From: Streptomyces eurythermus
GTDB lineage: Bacteria > Actinomycetota > Actinomycetes > Streptomycetales > Streptomycetaceae
DNA length: 64,000 bases
Assembly: GCF_014649115.1 (NCBI RefSeq)
Contig: NZ_BMSK01000008.1
Coordinates: forward strand, 248,001-312,000
Direction of reading: 5' to 3'
Shown here: piece by piece, positions 45,666 to 54,891 of the stretch
Position numbering within the stretch: the stretch's first letter is position 1
Layout of the letters: each line of letters begins with the position of its first letter
Made by a program: the position numbers and the translations under genes
The notes under the pieces: generated by a model
What the model was told of the DNA's origin: nothing
The model's input: the letters and a program-made list of their open reading frames with translations, nothing else
Database searches by the model: none

Positions 45666-46091
45666 TCAGAAGGCTCCGAGGTCGGCGGCCACCCAGTGCT
45701 CGGGACGCATGGTGACGATGAAGTGCTCGCCGAGGTGGGTCCGGTCGTACTCCACGAAGGCGGCGACCTTGTCCTCGGGGAGGTACCGCGCGGCCATCTC
45801 CCAGGACAGCTCGGGACTGTCCGGGGCCGTCGCGACGACCGGGCCCTCCACGGACACATAGCGCACGGTCGGTTCGGTGCGCTGCACCATCAGGCTGAAG
45901 CGCCCCGCCGCGCGGATCGCCCGCCCTTTGCGGGAGTCGGGCCCGGTGCGCACCCACAGGTCGCCGCCCGGCGTGTACTGGTACCAGATGGGAACCGTCA
46001 GCGGGGCGCGGTCCGGGTGCTCGACGACCGACAGCGCGCCGATGTGCGGCTCCGCCAGAAACAGCTCGCGTTCACGCTTCGAGAGTGCCAT
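45666..46091 (-). CDS. PNPOx-like flavin/F420-binding protein
   Basis: 141 residues, split beta-barrel: LAEPHIGALSVVEHPDRAPLTVPIWYQYTPGGDLWVRTGPDSRKGRAIRAAGRFSLMVQR is the standard cofactor-binding half of pyridoxamine-phosphate-oxidase-related proteins; VRYVSVEGPVV follows. Actinobacterial members of this size often bind F420 or heme rather than FMN. It stands alone, convergent with the SDR gene. Substrate unknown. Confidence 0.85.
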   Translation of the reverse strand: MALSKRERELFLAEPHIGALSVVEHPDRAPLTVPIWYQYTPGGDLWVRTGPDSRKGRAIRAAGRFSLMVQRTEPTVRYVSVEGPVVATAPDSPELSWEMAARYLPEDKVAAFVEYDRTHLGEHFIVTMRPEHWVAADLGAF

Positions 46092-46155
46092 CGGCCGACC
46101 CTAACGCCGCCGTCGTGGCGGGAACAACGGACCGGCGCGGTCCGGGCGGGGCGCG

Positions 46156-46371
46156 TCAGCCGGTGCCGCGCTCCAGGACCCGGCGGGCCGCCTCGGCCTC
46201 CGCCGCGGGCGGCGACAGCTCGTCCAGGGTGTCCAGCTCGTCGTCCGCTTCCAGCTCCCGCTCCCAGGCCGCCGCGAGTTGCTCCTGCTCCTCGCGCGGC
46301 CGCGCGCCGACGGCCTTCCGGTGGTCGGGATCCAGTGCCGCCAGGAATCGTTCGACCGGGTCCGTCGGCAT
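46156..46371 (-). CDS. Small hypothetical protein (71 aa)
   Basis: MPTDPVERFLAALDPDHRKA... an acidic, predicted helical protein with no signal or membrane segment. The ATG at 46371 has a very good ribosome site (AAGGAG, six bases before), which is why I prefer it to the longer frame. No family recognised; lies between the flavin-binding protein and the MFS exporter on the same strand. Confidence 0.6.
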   Translation of the reverse strand: MPTDPVERFLAALDPDHRKAVGARPREEQEQLAAAWERELEADDELDTLDELSPPAAEAEAARRVLERGTG

Positions 46372-46504
46372 GCCGTGCTCCTTGTCGCCGCGAGGGGTGC
46401 CGCTCCCGGCCAGCATGGCCAACCGGGCGCGCGCCCGCCGCCCGACACGGGCCCGGACCACCCTGATGGCCCTGCCGCCGCCTCCCGGCTCCCCACGGCG
46501 CGCG

Positions 46505-48019
46505 TCAGGTCTGCCGGGCGTGCACGGGTGCGTTGGCGACCTCGTCCGGGCACTTCCGGTGCGGGTTCCGCCGCCGGTCGCGCCGCCAGTCGAACACCGC
46601 GAGGGCCAGGGAGGCCGCCATGCCGGCCAGCGCGGCGCCCAGCGCGGTGACGAGAGCGCCGCGGTAGTCGCCGCCGCGGCCCAGCACCAGGTAGAACAGG
46701 CCGGGCAGCGCGGCGGTGCCCAGCGCCGCGCCCAGCCGCTGCCCGGTCTGCAGCGCGCCGCCCGCCGCGCCCGCCATGCGCACGGGCACGTCCCGCAGGG
46801 TCATGGTGATGTTGGGGGAGACCACGAAGCCGCCGCCGACGCCGCCGAGGAAGAGCACCGGCGCGGCGACCCAGGGCGCCAGATCCAGGGGCGCGAGCCG
46901 CAGCAGCAGCGCGGTGCCGCCCAGACCGGCGATCACCCCCGCGAGGCCGCAGACGGTGAGCAGACGGCCGTACCGCTCCACCAGCCGGCCGGACACCACG
47001 GCCGCGCTCGCCGAGCCGAGCGCGAAGGGGGTGACGGCGAGACCGGACCGGAGCGGGGAGAAGTCCAGCCCCCGCTGGTAGAAGAGGGCGAACACCAGCC
47101 ACACACCGCTGAAACCGACGAAGTACAGCGTGCCGATGCCGGCGCCGACGGCGTAGCCGCGCACGGTGGTGAACAGGCGCGGGTCCAGCAGCGGCTGTGC
47201 GCCCCGGGCGACGAGGCGGCGCTGCCACCAGGTGAAGACGGTGAGGAGCGCGGCACCGGCGAGGAACAGCCACCACAGCCGCTCGATGCCACCGGACTCC
47301 GCCAGCACCAGCGGACACATCAGGGCGAGCACGCCGAGCCCGAGGAGCAGCACGCCGGGCAGGTCCACCCGGCCCCGCCCGGAGCGCCGGGTGCGCGGCA
47401 GCAGACGGCGGCCGAGCAGGACGGCCAGGATGCCGATGGGAACGTTGACATAGAAGATCCACCGCCACCCCTGGTCCCCGGAGGCCAGGGCGAGGATGGC
47501 ACCGCCGGTGACCGGACCGGCGGCGGAGGATATGCCCACGGTGGCGCCGAAGAAGCCGAAGGCCCGGCCGCGCTCGGCGCCACGGAACATCTGCTGGATG
47601 AGCGCGGAGTTCTGCGGAGCCATGAAGCCGGCCGCCAGCCCCTGGGCGAGACGGGCCGCCACCAGCAGCGTGATGTCGGGGGCCGCGCCGCAGGCCGCGC
47701 TGAAGACCACGAAGCCGCCGAGGGCCAGCAGGAAGATGCGGCGCCGGTCCAGGGCGTCACCGAGCCGCCCGGCGGTGACCAGGGCGAGCGCGAAGGTCAG
47801 GGCGTACCCCGACACCACCCACTGCACCTGCGCCGGGGAGGCGTGCAGGTCCTGCTGGACGGTGGGCAGGGCCACCGCCACGATCGTGACGTCGAGCAGG
47901 CTCATGAACCCGGCCACCAACGTGACCCACAGGGCGCGCCACCGCTGCGGATCCGGCTCGTACCCGTCCCTGCGGGTGTCCGGTTCCCCGCCGCCCGCGG
48001 CCGACGTCGACGCTGTCAC
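46505..48019 (-). CDS. MFS exporter, DHA2 (14-TM) family
   Basis: 504 residues, EmrB/QacA-type drug antiporter. Motif A GRLGDALDRRRIFLLALG, motif C-like FGATVGISSAAGPVTGGAIL, and about fourteen helices. N-terminal VTLVAGFMSLLDVTIVAVALPTVQ is typical of the family. GTG start at 48019 with GGAG five bases upstream. No adjacent regulator. Substrate unknown. Confidence 0.88.
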   Translation of the reverse strand: MTASTSAAGGGEPDTRRDGYEPDPQRWRALWVTLVAGFMSLLDVTIVAVALPTVQQDLHASPAQVQWVVSGYALTFALALVTAGRLGDALDRRRIFLLALGGFVVFSAACGAAPDITLLVAARLAQGLAAGFMAPQNSALIQQMFRGAERGRAFGFFGATVGISSAAGPVTGGAILALASGDQGWRWIFYVNVPIGILAVLLGRRLLPRTRRSGRGRVDLPGVLLLGLGVLALMCPLVLAESGGIERLWWLFLAGAALLTVFTWWQRRLVARGAQPLLDPRLFTTVRGYAVGAGIGTLYFVGFSGVWLVFALFYQRGLDFSPLRSGLAVTPFALGSASAAVVSGRLVERYGRLLTVCGLAGVIAGLGGTALLLRLAPLDLAPWVAAPVLFLGGVGGGFVVSPNITMTLRDVPVRMAGAAGGALQTGQRLGAALGTAALPGLFYLVLGRGGDYRGALVTALGAALAGMAASLALAVFDWRRDRRRNPHRKCPDEVANAPVHARQT

Positions 48020-48185
48020 GTGGACTCCTCTCCACCGAGGCCACCGGGCGGATCCACCGGGGCCACCGGTCGGACCAAGTTCCCCCGCCCCTACCTGGCA
48101 CACATACCCGGCCGGTACCCCCGGCCCGCCACCGCGTCCGGCCGCCGGCCAGGCACTGCACGGACATCTCACCTAAACTGGCCGC

Positions 48186-48875
48186 ATGGACACAAAGAGT
48201 GACGAAATATTTTCTCACCGTGACCGTTCGCCGCTCTCTCGCGGCACCACCCTGATCTGCGTGGCAGCCGCAGCCGGAGCGCTGCTCGCCGGGTGCGGCA
48301 CCGACAGCGGCGGCGAGGCCGCGCGGAGCGGCGCCGCCGAGGCCGCCCAGGCCGCCGCGACCTCGCCCACGCCGTCGGCGGACGGCAACCTCACCGAGGA
48401 CCAGCGGGAGCGCAAGGCGCTCGTCCCCAAGGCCAAGACCGGCTACGAGCAGGCGCTCGGCGCGGCGGTGGGGGCGGTACCGCACTCCAAACCGGTCTCC
48501 GTCGAACTCAAGGGCCCGCCCGACAGCCCCCGGTGGGAGGCCGAGGTCGCCACGGACGACGGCACCGCCCACACCGTCTCCGTCGACGCGGCCGACGGGA
48601 AGGCCGGCAAGGCACAGGCCAAGGACGAGGACGGCGACGACAAGCGCGAACTGGCGGACCTGCTGAAGAAGGCCACCGTCACCCCGCAGCAGGCCGCGCA
48701 GACCGCCACGGGCAAGACCAAGGGCACCGTCACCGCCGTCGAACTCGACGACACCGACGGCGGCGCCCCGAAGTGGTCCGTCGACGTCGTGACGACCGAC
48801 GACTGGAACAAGACGACCTTCGACATCGACGCGACCAACCGCAAGATCCTCCGGGAGCACGTCGACCGCGACTGA
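48186..48875 (+). CDS. PepSY-domain lipoprotein
   Basis: 229 residues. Lipobox LLAGC (Cys about 37) after a longer-than-usual N-terminal segment, then a Ser/Ala-rich linker and two PepSY-like repeats (about 75-135 and 155-229; the second contains VTAVELDDTDGGAPKWSVDVVTTDDWNKTTFDIDATNRKIL). PepSY domains often inhibit peptidases or sense small molecules at the cell surface. The start at 48186 has no strong ribosome site. Possibly cell-envelope stress or protease control; not shown. Confidence 0.82.
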   Translation: MDTKSDEIFSHRDRSPLSRGTTLICVAAAAGALLAGCGTDSGGEAARSGAAEAAQAAATSPTPSADGNLTEDQRERKALVPKAKTGYEQALGAAVGAVPHSKPVSVELKGPPDSPRWEAEVATDDGTAHTVSVDAADGKAGKAQAKDEDGDDKRELADLLKKATVTPQQAAQTATGKTKGTVTAVELDDTDGGAPKWSVDVVTTDDWNKTTFDIDATNRKILREHVDRD

Positions 48876-48911
48876 CGGCCCGCCCGCGGACCCGGAAAGC
48901 GAACCGCCGCG

Positions 48912-48942
48912 GCTCCGCACCGCCTCCGACGCGGTGCGGAGC
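48912..48942. terminator. 12-base-stem hairpin between convergent genes
   Basis: GCTCCGCACCGC and GCGGTGCGGAGC flank a 7-base loop between the PepSY gene and the convergent DUF6745-type gene. Confidence 0.78.
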
Positions 48943-48979
48943 GGTCTGTCTGTGCCGCCTGCGGCCAAGGGACCGGAAG

Positions 48980-50014
48980 TCAGGTCTCCCGCAGCGGCGC
49001 GTACGCCGCCTCCGCCAGGCCGAACGTCCAGGCGACCCCCTGCCGTGCCGTCCGGGTCGCCGGCGGCACCCGCAGCCAGTAGGTGCGGTGCGAACCGTCC
49101 GGCTCCGCAGTGGAGTTGAGCACCTCGACCATCACCACCGGCTCGTCCCCGTCGAGGTCGATCCGCCACAGTGTGCCGGTCTCGTCCCGGTGCAGCGGAC
49201 GGGCCGCCGAGTCCGCCAGATAGCGGTCGTAGCCGTAGAACTCCAGCATCACCCGGCGCAGTTCGGCGTTCTCCTCCGACCGGATGCGCTCCGGGGTGAG
49301 CGTGCGCAGCTCCGCCACGAAGGACGCCTGGACCGGCATGCCCCGCCACGCGTACAGCGCGAAGCCGTCCGGGAACGCGAGCGCCGGGCCGTCACCGCGG
49401 TCGAGCCGGCCCGCCTCGTCCCGGTACAGCGCCGAAGGACGCTCGCAGACCACCGCCACCTTCGCGAACGGCCACCACCACCCCGCGCTGCGGCACACCT
49501 CGGCAAGCCCCTCCAGGGGACCCTCCCGCCCGGCGAACGCCGCGAGCCAGGGCGCGTCGTGCTGCCCGAGCACCGTGTCCAGCAGCGCCAGCCGTATCTC
49601 CGGGCCCTCGCCCAGCTCCTCCAGCACACCCGCCCGGATCCGGTCCACCAGCGCCTGGTTCCCGCTCCACAACCGCCCACCGGTGGCCGCCCAGTGCGCC
49701 GCCCAGCCGGCCGCGCCCAACTCCTCGTGCAGCAGCCGCCGCCGGGCCGCCCACGGCGCGCTGCGCACCGCCTCGCGGACACTCGGCCCCGTGTCCGGCA
49801 AGGACCGCACCAGCGCGACGCCCTCGCACGGCGAACCCGCCCACACCACACGCTCCGGCCCGGGCAGCCCCACCGCGCGATAGGCCGCGCGGACACCCGC
49901 TTCCGCCCTCGTCCGGTCGGCCGGCTCCGTCGACGCCGCCCACGCGCGCCACTGCCCGGCCACATCCCGCCCCGTGTCCTCACGTACCACCGACGATCCC
50001 TCCCGCCGTGTCAC
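48980..50014 (-). CDS. DUF6745-type protein
   Basis: 344 residues, no signal peptide. The C-terminal half (GDGPALAFPDGFALYAWRGMPV... LYRDEAGRLDRGD... VMVEVLNSTAEPDGSHRTYWLRVPP) matches the uncharacterised DUF6745 family, which is scattered in bacteria. The N-terminal half is Trp/Ala/Arg-rich and helical. GTG start at 50014 lies 15 bases from the stop of the upstream small gene, so the two form an operon divergent from the STM4015 operon. Function unknown. Confidence 0.75.
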   Translation of the reverse strand: MTRREGSSVVREDTGRDVAGQWRAWAASTEPADRTRAEAGVRAAYRAVGLPGPERVVWAGSPCEGVALVRSLPDTGPSVREAVRSAPWAARRRLLHEELGAAGWAAHWAATGGRLWSGNQALVDRIRAGVLEELGEGPEIRLALLDTVLGQHDAPWLAAFAGREGPLEGLAEVCRSAGWWWPFAKVAVVCERPSALYRDEAGRLDRGDGPALAFPDGFALYAWRGMPVQASFVAELRTLTPERIRSEENAELRRVMLEFYGYDRYLADSAARPLHRDETGTLWRIDLDGDEPVVMVEVLNSTAEPDGSHRTYWLRVPPATRTARQGVAWTFGLAEAAYAPLRET

Positions 50015-50029
50015 CGTCCGCCCCGTCCC

Positions 50030-50356
50030 TCAGTCCGCCACGATCCGCACGGAACCGGGCACGTACTCCCGCTGCCGCACCACCCTGTACCACCCCGCGG
50101 GCAGCGCTATCGGCGCGTGCTCCTCGTGCACCACCCGCCCGCCCCTGGGCAGCCGCAGCAGCATCGGCCCGAACGGCCCCGGCTCCCGCACCAGTTCACC
50201 CGGACCCACCACCGCGTGCGCGTGCCCGGTGACCTCGCCCAGGGCCAGCACCAGCCGGCCCCGCCCGTCCCTGCGCTCCCGTGGCGCACCCGCCACATGA
50301 GCCGGAACCGCCTCCTCGGCCACGGGCACGAGCAGCACGTCTCCCTGCCGGTACAT
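50030..50356 (-). CDS. Small hypothetical protein (108 aa) paired with the DUF6745 gene
   Basis: MYRQGDVLLVPVAEEAVPAHVAGAPRERRDGRGRLVLALGEVTGHAHAVVGPG... ending WYRVVRQREYVPGSVRIVAD. Predicted beta-rich; the ATG at 50356 has GGGAGGGAG upstream. Such RQGDVLL...GEVTGHAHAV...REYVPG proteins are known from genome annotation next to DUF6745 genes, and the two may act together. No catalytic motif identified. Confidence 0.75.
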   Translation of the reverse strand: MYRQGDVLLVPVAEEAVPAHVAGAPRERRDGRGRLVLALGEVTGHAHAVVGPGELVREPGPFGPMLLRLPRGGRVVHEEHAPIALPAGWYRVVRQREYVPGSVRIVAD

Positions 50357-50520
50357 GAACACTCCCTCCCCGGCGGCGCACGCCGCCCGCGTGCCACCGA
50401 CAGTAGGACCCGCCACTGACAACGCCCCCGCGAACGCCCCCCGCCCTCCGCCGTTGTCAGTGCCGGTTGGTAGAACTGCCCACATCACCCCGCGTCCGAC
50501 CCAGCTCCGGGAGCAGCAGC

Positions 50521-51477
50521 ATGACCCTTGGCGACCACCCGCACGTCTTCCACGGCCTGCCCGTGTACACGTTCCCCGAGCCGGACTGGAACAAGGACCT
50601 GCCCGAACCGGACGGCGTCGCCTGGCGCGTCGGCACCACCGTCTACGACGCCGGGGAGGGGTGGGAGGAGGTCTTCGCCCGCTTCCTGGACAAGGTCGAC
50701 ACCACCCGCGTACGCGCTCTGATCGTCGGTGCGTGGCAGGAGGCGTACGACACCGACTCCTCGGCCGTCATCGAGGCACTGCTCGCCGCCCGGGACCACC
50801 TCCCCGCCCTGCGCGCGCTCTTCCTGGGCGACATGGAGTCCGAGGAGTGCGAGATCTCCTGGATCAACCAGACGGACGTCACCCCGCTGCTCACCGGCTT
50901 CCCCGACCTGGAGGAGTTCGGTGTGCGCGGCGGATCGGGGCTGGGGTTCACGGCCCTGCGCCACACCCGGCTGCGCACCCTCGCGATGGAGACCGGCGGC
51001 CTGCCCGCCGAGGTCGTGCGCGCAGTCGGCGCGAGCGACCTGCCCGCCCTGGAACACCTCGACCTGTGGCTCGGCACGCCCGACTACGGCGGCGACAGCG
51101 AGCCCGCCGACCTGGAACCCATCCTGTCCGGGGCGCGCCTGCCCAGCCTGCGTCACCTCGCGCTGCGCGACAGCGAGATACAGGACGCCGTCGCCGCGGC
51201 CGTCGCCTCCGCCCCGGTGGTGGCCCGCCTGGAGACACTGGACCTCTCCCTGGGCATCCTGACCGACGAGGGCGCCTCCGCCCTCCTCGCGGGCCAGCCC
51301 CTCACCCACCTGAAGAAGCTCGACCTGCACCACCACTACATCACCGAGCCCCTGCTGGACCGGCTCCGGGAGACCCTGGAGCCCGCCGGCGTCGAGCTGG
51401 ACCTCGACCGGGACGACGCCGACGAGGACGTGGAGAGCGACGGCACGGTGTGGCGCTACGTGTCCGTGGGCGAGTAA
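50521..51477 (+). CDS. STM4015-family leucine-rich-repeat protein
   Basis: 318 residues. After an N-terminal FHGLPVYTFP segment the protein is made of irregular LRR units with alternating strands and helices (LPALRALFLGD, FPDLEEFGVRGG, LPALEHLDLWLG, LPSLRHLALRDSE, LETLDLSLGILTDEGASALL, LTHLKKLDLHHHYIT). It corresponds to the Salmonella STM4015 product by architecture and neighbours. LRR surfaces usually bind proteins, so it may recruit a target or partner enzyme of the operon. ATG at 50521; the next gene begins at the base after its stop. Confidence 0.88.
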   Translation: MTLGDHPHVFHGLPVYTFPEPDWNKDLPEPDGVAWRVGTTVYDAGEGWEEVFARFLDKVDTTRVRALIVGAWQEAYDTDSSAVIEALLAARDHLPALRALFLGDMESEECEISWINQTDVTPLLTGFPDLEEFGVRGGSGLGFTALRHTRLRTLAMETGGLPAEVVRAVGASDLPALEHLDLWLGTPDYGGDSEPADLEPILSGARLPSLRHLALRDSEIQDAVAAAVASAPVVARLETLDLSLGILTDEGASALLAGQPLTHLKKLDLHHHYITEPLLDRLRETLEPAGVELDLDRDDADEDVESDGTVWRYVSVGE

Positions 51478-52653
51478 GTGGCCGCGCACCACCAGGACCT
51501 CCGCGCGCGCGGGGCGGGCGACGCGCGCTTCGCGGTGGTCGGCAACCCCGAGAACCGCCGCGTCACGCTCTTCGCCCGAGCCGTGCGCGCGGCCGGCCTG
51601 CCCGCCCCGCGCGTCGTCGCCTGGGCCGACGTCCTGCGCGCCGGCGGCGCCGACTTCGACGCCGGCGAACTGGTCCGGCTAGACTCCCCGGGCGAGAACG
51701 CCGAGGCCGACCGGCTGCTGCGCGGCGCCGGGGACCCCACCCGAGTGGAGGGCTCGGCCCGCTGGTACGCCACGCTGACCTCCGCGCTGCGCGGCCTGCG
51801 CGGCGGCACCCGCCTGGACCACCCGGACGACCTCGCCGTGCTGTTCGACAAGCGCCGCTGCCACGCCGTCCTGGCCGCCGCGGGCGTGCCCGTGCCGTAC
51901 TCACCCACCTCCGGCACTCACGCACCGGCCGTCCGCGGCTGGGACGACGTGCGCGCCCTGATGCGCGAGCACCGGATGCCACGGCTGTTCGTGAAGCTCG
52001 CGCACGGATCGTCCGCGTCCGGCGTGCTCGCGGTCGAGGCCGCGGGCGGCGGCCGGATCCGCGCCACCACCTCGGTCGAACTCGCCCCGGACGGAAGCCT
52101 GTTCAACTCGCTGCGGATCCACCGCTACACCGACGAGCGGCGGATCGCCGCCATCGTCGACACCCTGGCCCCCGACGGCCTGCACCTGGAACGCTGGCTG
52201 CCCAAGGCGTCCCAGCGGGGACGCGCCGCCGACCTGCGGGTCGTCGTGGTCGCCGGCAAGGCCACCCACGCCGTCGTACGCACCGGCGCCTCCCCGCTGA
52301 CCAACCTCCACCTGGGCGGCCGGCGCGGCGACCTCGACGCGGCCCGCGCCGCCGTCGAGGCGTCGGGCGCCCGCTGGTCCGACGTCCTCGGAGTGTGCGA
52401 ACAGGCCGCCGCCTGCTTCCCGCGCACCCTGTGCGTCGGCGTCGACCTGCTGCCGGCCACCGGCTGGCGCCGGGCCGCCGTCGGCGAGGTCAACGCCTTC
52501 GGCGACCTGCTGCCCGGGCTCACCGGCCTGCCCGGCAGCGGCGCCGAGGGCCTCGACACCTACGCGACACAGGTCGCCGCCGCCCTCACCCGGCACACAC
52601 CGGCACCCCACCCGCACGAGAACGGAACGGGAACACCCCATGCCCTCGCCTGA
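51478..52653 (+). CDS. STM4014-family ATP-grasp-like protein
   Basis: 391 residues starting at a GTG immediately after the STM4015 stop. Core segments DDLAVLFDKRRCHAVLAAAGVPVP, PRLFVKLAHGSSASGVLAVEA and DLRVVVVAGKATHAVVRTGASPLTNLHLGG, with GEVNAFGDLLPGL near the end, resemble RimK/ATP-grasp ligases (Lys in FVKLAHGSSASG as nucleotide contact, final acidic/Asn pair as Mg ligands). The family is presumed to ligate an amino or carboxyl substrate, but none is known. Overlaps the next gene by 14 bases. Confidence 0.85.
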   Translation: MAAHHQDLRARGAGDARFAVVGNPENRRVTLFARAVRAAGLPAPRVVAWADVLRAGGADFDAGELVRLDSPGENAEADRLLRGAGDPTRVEGSARWYATLTSALRGLRGGTRLDHPDDLAVLFDKRRCHAVLAAAGVPVPYSPTSGTHAPAVRGWDDVRALMREHRMPRLFVKLAHGSSASGVLAVEAAGGGRIRATTSVELAPDGSLFNSLRIHRYTDERRIAAIVDTLAPDGLHLERWLPKASQRGRAADLRVVVVAGKATHAVVRTGASPLTNLHLGGRRGDLDAARAAVEASGARWSDVLGVCEQAAACFPRTLCVGVDLLPATGWRRAAVGEVNAFGDLLPGLTGLPGSGAEGLDTYATQVAAALTRHTPAPHPHENGTGTPHALA

Positions 52654-53539
52654 CCCGACGCCTTCGCACCAGCCCCCGGGCCGCGCCGGGCAACCCGACA
52701 TGAACCGGATCATCGGCAGCCATGACCTGCTGCTGGTCACCCTCGACACCCTGCGCCACGACGTGGCGGCCGAACTGGCGGCGGCCGGCCGCATCCCCCA
52801 CCTGGCCCGCCACCTGCCCGGCGGCCGGTGGGAGGAACGGCACGCCCCGGGCAGCTTCACCTACGCCTCCCACCAGGCCATCTTCGCCGGCTTCCTGCCG
52901 ACACCGGCGGCCCCCGGCCCGCACCCCCGGCTGTTCGCCGCGCGCTTCGCGGGCAGCGAGACCACCGCCGACGGCACCTATGTCTACGACACCCCCGACC
53001 TGGTCTCCGCCCTCGCGAAGGACGGCTACCACACGGTGTGCATCGGGGGAGTGGGCTTCTTCAACAAGCAGGGCCCGCTCGGCTCGGTCCTGCCCGGACT
53101 GTTCCACGAGTCCCACTGGGAACCGGAGTTCGGCGTCGCCTCACCCACCTCCTTCGAGGCCCAGGTGACCCGCGCCGAACAGGTCGTGCGCCGGCTCCCC
53201 GCCGACCGGCGGCTGTTCCTCTTCGTCAATGTGTCGGCCCTGCACCAGCCCAACTGGTTCCACCTGCCCGGCGCCACCCGCGAGGCCGGCGACACCCGCG
53301 CCACCCACGCCGCCGCACTCGAATACGTCGACCGGCACATCGGCCGCCTGTTCGCCGCCGCGAGCAGCAGGCGCCCCTGCTTCGCCATCGTCTGCTCCGA
53401 CCACGGCACCGCCTACGGCGACGACGGCTACACCGGGCACCGCCTCGGCCACCCGTCCGTGTGGACCGTGCCCTACGCCCACTTCGTCCTGAACCCCGCC
53501 CGCCCCCAGGAACCCACGCCCGCCGAGGCCGCCCGATGA
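52640..53539 (+). CDS. STM4013-family sulfatase-like hydrolase
   Basis: 299 residues. From about residue 21: NRIIGSHDLLLVTLDTLRHDVAAEL (alkaline-phosphatase superfamily metal-binding Asp/Thr) and a late metal site VCSDHGTAYGDDGYTGHRLGHPSVW with the expected Asp-His pair. It lacks the C/S-x-P-x-R formylglycine motif of true sulfatases, so the Thr of LDTLRHD could be the nucleophile as in phosphoesterases. The ATG at 52640 overlaps the STM4014 stop; a later ATG at 52700 would better match the usual family start. STM4012 begins inside its stop (ATGA). Confidence 0.87.
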   Translation: MPSPDPTPSHQPPGRAGQPDMNRIIGSHDLLLVTLDTLRHDVAAELAAAGRIPHLARHLPGGRWEERHAPGSFTYASHQAIFAGFLPTPAAPGPHPRLFAARFAGSETTADGTYVYDTPDLVSALAKDGYHTVCIGGVGFFNKQGPLGSVLPGLFHESHWEPEFGVASPTSFEAQVTRAEQVVRRLPADRRLFLFVNVSALHQPNWFHLPGATREAGDTRATHAAALEYVDRHIGRLFAAASSRRPCFAIVCSDHGTAYGDDGYTGHRLGHPSVWTVPYAHFVLNPARPQEPTPAEAAR

Positions 53540-54882
53540 CGCTCGCCCCCCAGCCCACCGACGCAAGCCCGTACCAGAGCTACGTCTACGCCTACCCCCA
53601 CAAGACCGCCTACGGTCCCCTGCCCGACCGCCCCGCGCTCACCACCCTGTGGGCGGCGGAACCCAAGGACGCGCTCTCCCTCTATCTGCACGTGCCGTTC
53701 TGCGAGGTCCGCTGCGGCTTCTGCAACCTGTTCACCCGGATCGGCGCCCCCGACGGCCTCACCACCGCCTACCTCGACGCCCTGGAACGCCAGGCGACGA
53801 CGGTCCGCGCCGCCCTCGGCGACAGCGCCGGCGTCCGCTTCGCGACGGCCGCGTTCGGCGGCGGCACGCCCACCTTCCTCACCGCCGCCGAACTGACGCG
53901 CCTGTGCGACATAGCCGAGCACCGGATGGGCGCCGACCTGCGGGCCGTACCGCTCTCCGTCGAGGCGTCACCCGCCACCGCGACCGCCGACCGCCTCGCC
54001 GTCCTCGCCGACCGGGGCGCCACCCGGCTCAGCCTCGGCGTGCAGACCTTCGTCGACACCGAGGCCCGCGCCGCCGTACGCCCCCAGCGCCGCGCGGACG
54101 TGGAGGCGGCCCTCGCCCGGATCCGGGACGCGGCCTTCCCGGTGCTGAACATCGACCTCATCTACGGCATCGACGGCCAGACCGACGCCACCTGGCTGCA
54201 CTCCCTGGACGCCGCCCTCGCCTGGCACCCCGAGGAGCTGTACCTCTACCCCCTCTACGTCCGCCCCCTCACCGGCCTCGGCCGCCGCCGCCCCGGCCCC
54301 GACCCGGCCTGGGACGAGCAACGGCTGCGCCTGTACCGGCTGGGCCGCGACCACCTCCTCGCACACGGCTACGTCCAGCACTCCATGCGCATGTTCCGCC
54401 GCGCCGACGCCCCGCCCGAGGGCCCGGACGACCACGCCTGCCAGACCGACGGCATGATCGGCCTCGGCTGCGGCGCCCGCTCGTACACGGCCGGACTGCA
54501 CTACTCCTTCGACTACGCCGTCGGCATGCACGAGATCCGCGCCATCATCGACGACTACGTGGCCCGGCCCGCCGCCGGCTTCGCGCACGCCGAGTACGGC
54601 CGCCGCATGACACCGGACGAGGCCCGCCGCCGCCACCTGCTGCAGTCCCTGCTCCAGGCCGAGGGCCTGGCCGTCGCCGACTACCGGGCGCGCTTCGGCA
54701 CCGACCCCACCGACGACTTCGGCGCCGAGCTGGACCGCTTCGCCGAACGCGGCTGGCTGGAGCCGGACAGCACCCGCCGGCTGCGCCTGACCGCGGAAGG
54801 GCTGGCACACTCCGACGCGATCGGCCCCCAGCTGTTCTCCCCGGCCGTACGGGCGGCGATGGCCGCCTACGAAAGCAAGTAG
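53536..54882 (+). CDS. STM4012-family radical SAM protein (HemN-like)
   Basis: 448 residues. The [4Fe-4S] motif is C56-x3-C60-x2-C63 (FCEVRCGFC), followed by the SAM-binding GGGTPTFL and a HemN-type barrel (SLGVQTFVDTEARAAVRPQ, LNIDLIYGIDGQT). The C-terminal region (about 360-448) resembles the HemN wing. Chemistry is radical-based; substrate unknown, and full coproporphyrinogen oxidase activity is not implied. Start ATG overlaps the STM4013 stop by four bases. Confidence 0.92.
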   Translation: MTLAPQPTDASPYQSYVYAYPHKTAYGPLPDRPALTTLWAAEPKDALSLYLHVPFCEVRCGFCNLFTRIGAPDGLTTAYLDALERQATTVRAALGDSAGVRFATAAFGGGTPTFLTAAELTRLCDIAEHRMGADLRAVPLSVEASPATATADRLAVLADRGATRLSLGVQTFVDTEARAAVRPQRRADVEAALARIRDAAFPVLNIDLIYGIDGQTDATWLHSLDAALAWHPEELYLYPLYVRPLTGLGRRRPGPDPAWDEQRLRLYRLGRDHLLAHGYVQHSMRMFRRADAPPEGPDDHACQTDGMIGLGCGARSYTAGLHYSFDYAVGMHEIRAIIDDYVARPAAGFAHAEYGRRMTPDEARRRHLLQSLLQAEGLAVADYRARFGTDPTDDFGAELDRFAERGWLEPDSTRRLRLTAEGLAHSDAIGPQLFSPAVRAAMAAYESK

Positions 54883-54891
54883 GCGGCCCGC

